Part shown: positions 44,568-51,160 of the stretch, piece by piece | Position numbering within the stretch: position 1 is the first letter of the stretch | How the letters are laid out: every line of letters starts with the position of its first letter | Assembly: GCA_900539655.1 (NCBI GenBank) | Contig: UQCR01000022.1 | Coordinates: forward strand, 1-64,000 | DNA from: an uncultured Robinsoniella sp. | GTDB taxonomy: Bacteria > Bacillota > Clostridia > Lachnospirales > Lachnospiraceae | DNA length: 64,000 nt | Direction: 5' to 3' | The notes under the pieces: generated by a model | Databases searched by the model: none | The model's input: the letters and a program-made list of their open reading frames with translations, nothing else | What the model was told of the DNA's origin: nothing | Made by a program: the position numbers and the translations under genes

Positions 44568-45452
44568 CTACATACTTCCTTTCTCTGTCTCAAATAATTT
44601 TTTTAATATAATACTGTATCCGTCTTTATTTATATGTAAGCAGTCTTCCTGCAATACAACGGAATCTTGTGTGGTATTTTGCCTTTCAATTCTGTATTTT
44701 TTCCAGGCATATGTCTTTCCTTCAAACTCAACCTTCGGAATTCCAAGAGTATTCAAAATACCATAGTCCATAGTTCTCAGAAAGCGGCTGATCTGCTCTC
44801 CTGTCCAATGCAGATCCAGATATCCTCCTCCGGGAATTGTCTTATTCAAATTAATTTTACTGTCCTGTGGTATCACCTGTTTCCTGTATTTTACTCTGTC
44901 CGTAAGCAAGTCCTCCAACACTTCCTGAAACCCTTCGAAAGCAAGCTGATTCTGTAGACGCAGTAATTTAATTGAAGTCATATCTTCTGTAACTGGCGTT
45001 TGTTTTTGAATGACGATATCTCCATCATCAACTCCGGGCGTCACACGATGCCAGGTTATCCCGGCTTCCTGATCTCCTTCATAAACCGCCCAGGCCTCTC
45101 CATTACGTCCTCTGTGACGAGGCAGTAATGCATGATGAAGGTTGATAATATTCAGATTACTGTTATCCACCACTGCAGCCGGAAATAAGTACGGATTCAT
45201 AATACTGAAGACCAGTGTTTTTCTGTCCCTGTTTTTCAGCTCTTCCATAATCTCTGCTTTCGTTTTAGCACTATAAGATATCTCTTGATTTTGGAATGTT
45301 TCCAGGGCAGTATCAATTGCTTTTTCTCCAGTATCCCAAAAATGCACCGGAAGACTGTCATCCATTTCGCGCACATATGATGCACACTGACAGGCCAGCC
45401 TGGTGGTACCCACCACGATAATTTCTTTGTAACAAATGTCCATCTTATTCAT
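44568..45452 (-). CDS. Formyltransferase-domain protein (Fmt/ArnA/LgrA-F-like)
   Basis: 294 residues. The formyltransferase core shows NIINLHHALLPRHRGRNGEA with catalytic Asn104 and His106, and GITWHRVTPGVDDGDIV with catalytic Asp142, so the N10-formyl-tetrahydrofolate N/H/D triad is intact. The C-terminal 90 residues (INLNKTIPGGGYLDLHWTGEQ...RFLRTMDYG) resemble the C-domain of Fmt and sugar N-formyltransferases. It overlaps the adenylation gene by 8 bases and the carrier gene follows at once, which points to formylation of the aminoacyl group on the carrier, as in the F domain of linear gramicidin synthetase, or of a sugar amine. It is not the housekeeping Fmt, given this context and the divergent N-terminus. 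Confidence 0.88.
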   Translation of the reverse strand: MNKMDICYKEIIVVGTTRLACQCASYVREMDDSLPVHFWDTGEKAIDTALETFQNQEISYSAKTKAEIMEELKNRDRKTLVFSIMNPYLFPAAVVDNSNLNIINLHHALLPRHRGRNGEAWAVYEGDQEAGITWHRVTPGVDDGDIVIQKQTPVTEDMTSIKLLRLQNQLAFEGFQEVLEDLLTDRVKYRKQVIPQDSKINLNKTIPGGGYLDLHWTGEQISRFLRTMDYGILNTLGIPKVEFEGKTYAWKKYRIERQNTTQDSVVLQEDCLHINKDGYSIILKKLFETEKGSM

Positions 45453-46968
45453 TTTCCATATATTCCTTCTTCAGCAATACGCGGTCAATTTTACCGTTTT
45501 TATTAAGGGGCAATGACTCATAATATTTTAATTTATTAGGGAACATGTACTTTGGAAGACTCTGTCCCATTGATTTTAAAACCTCTCTGTCGCACTTTTC
45601 TTCCGCCTGATAGAACATAACAATTTTTTCTTTGACATCATCATAAATGCAGCATGCAGCATCTAAAATCGGGATTGCATTCGCTATCACTTCAATCTCT
45701 CCCAGTTCTATCCTGTGTCCCATATGCTTTATCTGATAGTCTTTTCTGGATAGAAACATTAGATTTCCGTCCTTATCGTATTTTCCCAAATCCCCGGTTC
45801 GGTAAATGATTTCCGGATAAACCTGATTCAAAGGATTCTGACAAAATGCCTCCTTAGTTTTCTGAGGATTATTATAATATCCCAGCGCAAGAGAACTTCC
45901 TCTTACACAGATTTCTCCCGTCTCATCTTCCTGCGCCAGTTCATTTTTGTCGTTCAATAATATGATACCGGTATTTTCAAATGCCTTTCCTATCGGCAGC
46001 ACTTCTTCATCCTTAAATGGCCGGTCTACCTTATAAAATGTACAGTTACAGGTAATCTCGGTAGGTCCATAGAGGTTAACATACCGGACATCCGGCAGAT
46101 AGTGGCGCCAATAATTCAATACCCGGTTAGGCATCACTTCACCTGAAAACATTATGGTACGAAGGTGCTGTGGAAGTTCCTTATCCAGGGCTTTGAGATT
46201 CTGCACAATACGAAGAGCTGAAGCTGCCCAGATAACCGTATTTACTTTTTTTTCATTTAGATATGTAATCAGTTTTCCCGGAAATGAAAACATTACTTTC
46301 GGGATAATATACATAGTCGCCGCATTTTTAAGTGTTGAATAGATATCTTTCACTGACACGTCAAAGTCAAACGGGGCCTGATTTCCAAATATGCATTCGG
46401 GGCCAAACTGAAACTCTTTGGCAAAATTATCAACCAGATCAATTACTGAGTGATGTCCAACTAACACACCTTTGGGAACTCCGGTTGAGCCTGACGTAAA
46501 AATAGAATATAAAGGATCTGTATCCAACCCCGATTTTCTGATGCTTTTCAATTTTTCTTCATTAACAGGATTGCAGCTCAATTCCCCTAAAGCAAAGATT
46601 TTACCGTCAAAGGAAACGCCTGATAAGTTTTTTCTGAGTTTCTCCGGTGCTATTATGATTTCAGGCACCAGGGTTTCCAGAATCAGTTCGATTCTCTTTG
46701 CAGGCATTGTTCCGTCAACCGGAACATAAAAATTCCCACTATAAACCACAGCCATAAACGCAATAATACTGTCAATATCCCTGTCAATCAAAACCACGAC
46801 TGGTTTTCCTGTTCTGCCTTTTATTTCTTCGGCTAACCGGCTGCCAGCCGACTTTGCCTGTTCTTGTAAAGCTCTATAGGTAATACTTTGTAATTCATCT
46901 GAAAATGCTATTTTCTCCGGATACTGCCTGGCAGCGTTCTCCAGAAAATCTAAAATATTCCTCTGCAT
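45445..46968 (-). CDS. Amino-acid adenylation enzyme, DltA-like
   Basis: 507 residues from the ATG at 46968 (GGGAGGT, 5-base spacing). Stand-alone A domain: YSIFTSGSTGVPKGVLVGH (P-loop A3), FDFDVSVKDIYSTL (A4), NLYGPTEITCNCTFY (A5), YRTGDLGKYDKDGNLMFLSR (A7/A8) and the catalytic lysine in PLNKNGKIDR (A10). It activates an amino acid as adenylate and loads it on the carrier protein encoded downstream. D-alanine is the default for DltA, but the pocket cannot be assigned here with certainty; glycine or another small amino acid is possible. First gene of the operon, with two candidate promoters. Confidence 0.93.
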   Translation of the reverse strand: MQRNILDFLENAARQYPEKIAFSDELQSITYRALQEQAKSAGSRLAEEIKGRTGKPVVVLIDRDIDSIIAFMAVVYSGNFYVPVDGTMPAKRIELILETLVPEIIIAPEKLRKNLSGVSFDGKIFALGELSCNPVNEEKLKSIRKSGLDTDPLYSIFTSGSTGVPKGVLVGHHSVIDLVDNFAKEFQFGPECIFGNQAPFDFDVSVKDIYSTLKNAATMYIIPKVMFSFPGKLITYLNEKKVNTVIWAASALRIVQNLKALDKELPQHLRTIMFSGEVMPNRVLNYWRHYLPDVRYVNLYGPTEITCNCTFYKVDRPFKDEEVLPIGKAFENTGIILLNDKNELAQEDETGEICVRGSSLALGYYNNPQKTKEAFCQNPLNQVYPEIIYRTGDLGKYDKDGNLMFLSRKDYQIKHMGHRIELGEIEVIANAIPILDAACCIYDDVKEKIVMFYQAEEKCDREVLKSMGQSLPKYMFPNKLKYYESLPLNKNGKIDRVLLKKEYMENE

Positions 46969-47000
46969 TATGACCTCCCTGATCAAACATGATTCCTAAT

Positions 47001-47029
47001 ACAATAACACATTTTTAATATATTTGCAA
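47001..47029 (-). promoter_or_regulatory. Proximal promoter of the adenylation operon
   Basis: TTGCAA (47029-47024), a 17-base spacer and TATTGT (47006-47001) on the minus strand, about 33 bases ahead of the adenylation-gene ATG. Confidence 0.55.
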
Positions 47030-47064
47030 TAATTTGTAAGTCATTTCACCTGTAGAAATGAATA

Positions 47065-47092
47065 TTTATACGATACGGCTGTTATCTGTCAA
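47065..47092 (-). promoter_or_regulatory. Distal promoter of the adenylation operon
   Basis: A consensus TTGACA (47092-47087), a 16-base spacer and TATAAA (47070-47065) on the minus strand, immediately after the terminator of the gene upstream. Confidence 0.65.
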
Positions 47093-47097
47093 TAACT

Positions 47098-47131
47098 AAA
47101 AACAGGTGCAGAAGTCTTAGCCTCCTGCACC
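47098..47131 (-). terminator. Rho-independent terminator after the surface-protein gene
   Basis: GGTGCAGGAG/CTTCTGCACC (one mismatch, 7-base loop) followed by TGTTTTTAG on the minus strand. It isolates the adenylation operon from the surface-protein gene. Confidence 0.85.
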
Positions 47132-47200
47132 CAATTCCTTTATTATTTTTTTCCTGAAATTGCTATCCATTTAGAATATTACGTAAATATAACAATTTCA

Positions 47201-48934
47201 TTACAATGCCTCATCTTTGTCCTTTTCTTTCTGTTCTACTCTGCGACCTCTTCTGCGCCTGTCTTTAAAAATCCTTCGTTTCCTTCTTCTGATTGTTAAA
47301 ACAGCGTATCCAATTGCTAATATTAAAACAATACCTCCGATTATCATACACAATGGCAGGAAATCCGATATATAAATGACATGTATGGTATGGCTTTCCT
47401 GGATATTCTCAAATTTGTAGGAATTTTGATATTCGTTCCTGCTGACCAGTCTGCCATCCACCAGGATTCCTAATAACACAGCATCGTCATTTGGCTGGTA
47501 TTCTACGGTAAATCCAGTATCCCGGTAAACCTTTGCCGTACCATCACTTATTTTTCCGTTGGTGGCCTTTGTGGTAATTTCAAAGGAAGGAATTTCTTTA
47601 AATTTTACTTCAATGCTATGTTTTTCCCCGATATTCTCAAAAGTATACTCTGTTTCATGTCCTTTCACATCAACCGCCTGACCATCCACCAATATTGACT
47701 CTAACTCGTAATGTTCATCCGGCTGGTAAGAAACCGTATAACTCTTATCCCGATATACGGATTTTGTTTTCTGTATCGTGCCGTTAGAAACTTTTGTTTC
47801 TATTTTATATTTTGGTATTTTGGAAAATTCCACAGCAATGCTATGATCTTCATTCACATTGGTAAAGGTATATTCAGAAGGATATTTTTGAACATCCACT
47901 TCTTTTCCATCTACGATAACACTCTTCACTTCATAATGTTTATCCGGCTGGTAAGTAATCTTGTATTCTCCCCCGGGTTCTACCTGGGCATTGCTTTCAC
48001 TGACGGTACCTTTCTGGGCTTTCGCTTCTATATTATAGACAATAGGGACCGTTGCAGAATAAAAACGAATTCTTCTGGGCGATGCTACTCCCGTACTGAT
48101 AATAAATTTCCCAGGCTCTACCATGCAGATGTCCTCTGCTTCCCGCTTCTCTTCATAATCTGCAAAATCGATATAATATCTTCCCAGCAATTCTCCCTTT
48201 GAAATAGAATAAACCTGTATGTAATTATTTACGCCGGAACTCAATTCATAAGATACGCTGATGATAAAGTCGCCAGAAACGCAAAAATCCTGGAAAGTAG
48301 TCCCTGTTGTACGCTTTACACCCTCAATCTTTGATAAGATATTAAAATCTGCATCTGTCACCAGAAAAGAATATCCTCCGGAACGTCCCATCTGTAAAAT
48401 ATACTGGTTCGTCTGAGGATTATAATCAACTCCCGAAAAAAATATCTCTTCATCTAATATTTTTATCGTTCTTTTATATTCCAAAGTATCTGCATCCGCT
48501 ACCATAAGACATCCAAAGTTTTCAGGATTATCGGGATTTCCGGTAGCAATGTACAATTCATTTGTATTGGGATTAAAGGTCATTCCATTCCCATGTTCAT
48601 AGTCAGTTGCTCTGGTATGGCGTGCATAGCTGTATTGTGGTACCGTATAACCGTCTTCATCTTTATCGGTTTTATAAAACGCAATCAGCGTATCCGGCTC
48701 CCCTTTCTGTCCGTTTTCAAGACACACAAGATATTTATCCGTTGCACACATTGCCTGTGTCCAGCCATTCTCATCCACAACAGAAGCTTCATGATCGTAT
48801 GCCCACTGAATGCCATCAAATCCATCCGGGCTTTTCAATGTTGCCGCAAAAACGTTCTTCATGGGAATCAGCATAAATATAATCACTGCAATTCCCATAA
48901 ACAATAATCTGCCTGTTTTGTTACTTAAAATCAT
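47201..48934 (-). CDS. Membrane-anchored surface protein with propeller-like region and three B-repeat domains
   Basis: 577 residues. A signal peptide (hydrophobic 9-26, likely cut after NVFAA) is followed by a 270-residue beta-rich region with recurring short motifs (ATDKYLVCLENG, NTNELYIATGNPDN, NQYILQMGRSGG), suggesting a propeller. Three tandem InlB/Flg_new-type repeats of about 75 residues come next, each with a YQPD/NDxxxxLxxxxVDG core and ending YxFENIxExHSIxVxF. A membrane helix (about 522-545) and a very basic tail rich in Arg and Lys anchor it, so there is no LPXTG. The function is unknown; adhesion or polymer binding fits. AAGGGG precedes the ATG. Confidence 0.8.
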   Translation of the reverse strand: MILSNKTGRLLFMGIAVIIFMLIPMKNVFAATLKSPDGFDGIQWAYDHEASVVDENGWTQAMCATDKYLVCLENGQKGEPDTLIAFYKTDKDEDGYTVPQYSYARHTRATDYEHGNGMTFNPNTNELYIATGNPDNPENFGCLMVADADTLEYKRTIKILDEEIFFSGVDYNPQTNQYILQMGRSGGYSFLVTDADFNILSKIEGVKRTTGTTFQDFCVSGDFIISVSYELSSGVNNYIQVYSISKGELLGRYYIDFADYEEKREAEDICMVEPGKFIISTGVASPRRIRFYSATVPIVYNIEAKAQKGTVSESNAQVEPGGEYKITYQPDKHYEVKSVIVDGKEVDVQKYPSEYTFTNVNEDHSIAVEFSKIPKYKIETKVSNGTIQKTKSVYRDKSYTVSYQPDEHYELESILVDGQAVDVKGHETEYTFENIGEKHSIEVKFKEIPSFEITTKATNGKISDGTAKVYRDTGFTVEYQPNDDAVLLGILVDGRLVSRNEYQNSYKFENIQESHTIHVIYISDFLPLCMIIGGIVLILAIGYAVLTIRRRKRRIFKDRRRRGRRVEQKEKDKDEAL

Positions 48935-48990
48935 TTTATCCCCTTTTGTTACATCCTCTTCTAAATGATCATTAAACCGGAATCATTTAT

Positions 48991-49932
48991 TTAATCTTCA
49001 GTTACACTTCCCTGACCGCCAACCTTTTTTGATATTAAATATCGCGGCCTTCCTTTTACCTCTTCATAAATCTTAGAAATATAATAACCTATGATCCCTA
49101 AACTCATCATTATAATACTGCCGATCAGCAAGATTAACAAGATTACCGTAGTAAATCCCTCCACAGCATGTCCTGAAAAATACTTATATAAAGATTGAAT
49201 TCCCAGAATAACCCCCAATAAAAACACAAACATACCCGCTACCGTCACAAACTGCATTGGTGCTGTAGAGAATGCAACTATATTAGTAACTGCATATTTT
49301 ATCAGCGACCATGTGGACCACTTAGATTCCCCATCCATTCTCTCATGGACATCAAATTCAACCGTAGTACCCCGATATCCCACCCAGGAAGACAATGCCC
49401 GGAAAAAAGCATTTTTTTCAGGCATATTCAATAACGCATTAACCGCTTTGCGGTCCATCAGCTTATAATCCGATGCCCTGGACATATCGATCTTCACCGC
49501 TTTGGACATAATCTTATAAAACATCCCGGCACTGGCTTTATGAAGTACGCTCTCCCTGCCTCTGCTTTTTTTCACACCCTCAACGATTTCATACCCCTGA
49601 TCCCACAATCGATACATTTCTATCAGAGTCTCCGGCGGATGCTGTAAATCACAATCCATCACCACACAGCAATCCCCTCCGGCATTCGCCAGGCCTGCAA
49701 ATATAGCAGATTCTTTTCCAAAATTCCTGGAAAAGTGAATTCCGATGATATTATCTTTTTTCCTGCAGAGCTTTTCTATTTCATTCCATGTTTCGTCTTT
49801 TGAGCCGTCATTTACAAAAACTATTTCATAGATTATATGTTCTTTTTCCAGTACTTTTCCAATCGCCTCTGCCGCTTTTGATACCATGCGTTCCTCATTA
49901 TACGCTGGAATAACTACGGATAATAAAGCCAT
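48991..49932 (-). CDS. Polyprenyl-phosphate glycosyltransferase (GtrB/CsbB type, GT2)
   Basis: 313 residues from the ATG at 49932 (ALLSVVIPAYNEERMV). GT-A domain with NDGSKDET, GDCCVVMDCDLQHPPE (DxD metal site) and MDGESKWSTWSLIKYA, then two membrane helices at about 230-250 and 265-290, as in GtrB and CsbB. It makes undecaprenyl-phosphate-sugar on the cytoplasmic face. Its natural partners are a flippase and a GT-C protein such as the YfhO copies at 36846-42451. It shares a 183-base divergent intergenic region with the nucleotidyltransferase gene. Confidence 0.93.
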   Translation of the reverse strand: MALLSVVIPAYNEERMVSKAAEAIGKVLEKEHIIYEIVFVNDGSKDETWNEIEKLCRKKDNIIGIHFSRNFGKESAIFAGLANAGGDCCVVMDCDLQHPPETLIEMYRLWDQGYEIVEGVKKSRGRESVLHKASAGMFYKIMSKAVKIDMSRASDYKLMDRKAVNALLNMPEKNAFFRALSSWVGYRGTTVEFDVHERMDGESKWSTWSLIKYAVTNIVAFSTAPMQFVTVAGMFVFLLGVILGIQSLYKYFSGHAVEGFTTVILLILLIGSIIMMSLGIIGYYISKIYEEVKGRPRYLISKKVGGQGSVTED

Positions 49933-50068
49933 AATATTATATTCCTTTCCAAATTTAGTTATATATAGCATTTGGATTAATATTACACCAAAAAATTGAC
50001 ATCGTCAAAGAATTTAACATTAATTTTTCTTAAGATCCCCATTTTAGATGTTCTTTTCGACTTAAATA

Positions 50069-50077
50069 TGCTATACT
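50069..50077 (+). promoter_or_regulatory. Extended -10 promoter of the nucleotidyltransferase gene
   Basis: TGCTATACT (an extended -10, TGnTATAAT-like) lies 38 bases before the start codon. A TTGACA at 49996-50001 with ATTAAT 17 bases on is a weaker upstream candidate. The remainder of the divergent gap is AT-rich. Confidence 0.5.
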
Positions 50078-50115
50078 GGTTACATTATGAAAAAATAATA
50101 TCAAGGAGAAGAATT

Positions 50116-51036
50116 ATGAAAGACACAACACTGGTAATCATGGCTGCCGGTATCGGAAGCCGATTTGGGGGAGGAATCAAACAACTGGAACCTGTTGGTC
50201 CGGCGGGTGAAATAATTATGGATTACTCGATACATGATGCACTGGAAGCCGGATTTAATAAAATCGTATTTATTATCCGCAAAGATCTGGAAAAAGACTT
50301 TAAGGAAATCATTGGAAAGCGTATCGAAAAAATTGCAGACGTGTCCTATGCATTCCAGGAATTAGACGACCTTCCGGAAGGCTTTCACAAGCCTGCAGAA
50401 CGGACAAAACCCTGGGGAACCGGACAGGCAATCCTCTGCTGCAAAGGCCTGCTGAATGAACCGTTTATCGTAATTAACGCAGACGACTATTATGGTAAAG
50501 AAGCATTTGTAAAAATTCATGACTATCTTGTAAACTGGTCTCCTGTAGAAGGTAAATTTAATTTCTGCATGGGCGGTTTTATCCTGGGAAATACCCTAAG
50601 CGATAATGGCGGTGTAACCAGGGGTGTCTGCAATATTGATGAAAATTACCATCTTGTTGATGTTGATGAAACTTCTGATATTATCAAAACAAAAGATGGC
50701 GCTGCTGTTCTTTTGGCAGATGGCAGCATGAAACCGATAGATGCAAAAAGTTATGTCTCTATGAATATGTGGGGCTTTACACCTGATTTACTGGATGAGC
50801 TGGAAACCGGGTTTGTTAAATTCCTCTCCGAAATAAAAGAAGGGGATCTAAAGAAAGAATATCTGCTTCCCATCATAGTTGACCAAATGATTAAAGGCGG
50901 CAAAGCTCAGGTCACATTATTAGAAACAAATGATAAATGGTTTGGAGTTACATATAAAGAAGACAAGGATACTGTAGTAGAATCTTTCCGGAAACTTATT
51001 GCTGACGGAGTTTATTCAAACCCTTTAATGCCGTAA
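50116..51036 (+). CDS. Sugar-phosphate nucleotidyltransferase
   Basis: 306 residues from the ATG at 50116, preceded by AAGGAGAAGAATT. The nucleotidyltransferase fold begins LVIMAAGIGSRFGGG-IKQLEPVG, a variant GxGxRF signature, with VINADDYYG as the metal site and MNMWGFTPDLLDEL in the C-terminal half. Proteins of this kind form a family of uncharacterised nucleotidyltransferases in Clostridia. It could make a UDP- or CDP-activated sugar for the surrounding glycan genes. It is transcribed opposite to most of the window and is followed by a leader with a terminator-like hairpin. Confidence 0.85.
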   Translation: MKDTTLVIMAAGIGSRFGGGIKQLEPVGPAGEIIMDYSIHDALEAGFNKIVFIIRKDLEKDFKEIIGKRIEKIADVSYAFQELDDLPEGFHKPAERTKPWGTGQAILCCKGLLNEPFIVINADDYYGKEAFVKIHDYLVNWSPVEGKFNFCMGGFILGNTLSDNGGVTRGVCNIDENYHLVDVDETSDIIKTKDGAAVLLADGSMKPIDAKSYVSMNMWGFTPDLLDELETGFVKFLSEIKEGDLKKEYLLPIIVDQMIKGGKAQVTLLETNDKWFGVTYKEDKDTVVESFRKLIADGVYSNPLMP

Positions 51037-51117
51037 ATGACAAGCAAAATGGACTCCTTTGTGGGTTTATTAGGTGATTGCGGTGGCGTTTTCCCGCAGT
51101 AGTGGAACAAATTTAAT

Positions 51118-51142
51118 GCCCCGTTGCCTGAGGCGGGGTTTT
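51118..51142 (+). terminator. Terminator or attenuator ahead of the protease gene
   Basis: CCCCG (51119-51123) and CGGGG (51134-51138) form a stem with an inner GCCT/AGGC, followed by TTTT, only 19 bases before the protease ATG. An earlier TGCGG/CCGCA hairpin lies near 51080-51100. It most simply ends the nucleotidyltransferase transcript, but its position inside the protease leader would also suit attenuation. Confidence 0.55.
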
Positions 51143-51160
51143 GGACTTAGGAGTGTTTAA

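Noticed and set aside
42730..46968. A standard dlt operon for teichoic acid D-alanylation
   Set aside because: No DltD or DltX is present, and a formyltransferase lies inside the operon.
51037..51160. A cyclic-di-GMP or fluoride riboswitch ahead of the secreted protease
   Set aside because: None of the conserved core sequences of these classes could be found; only two simple hairpins are visible.
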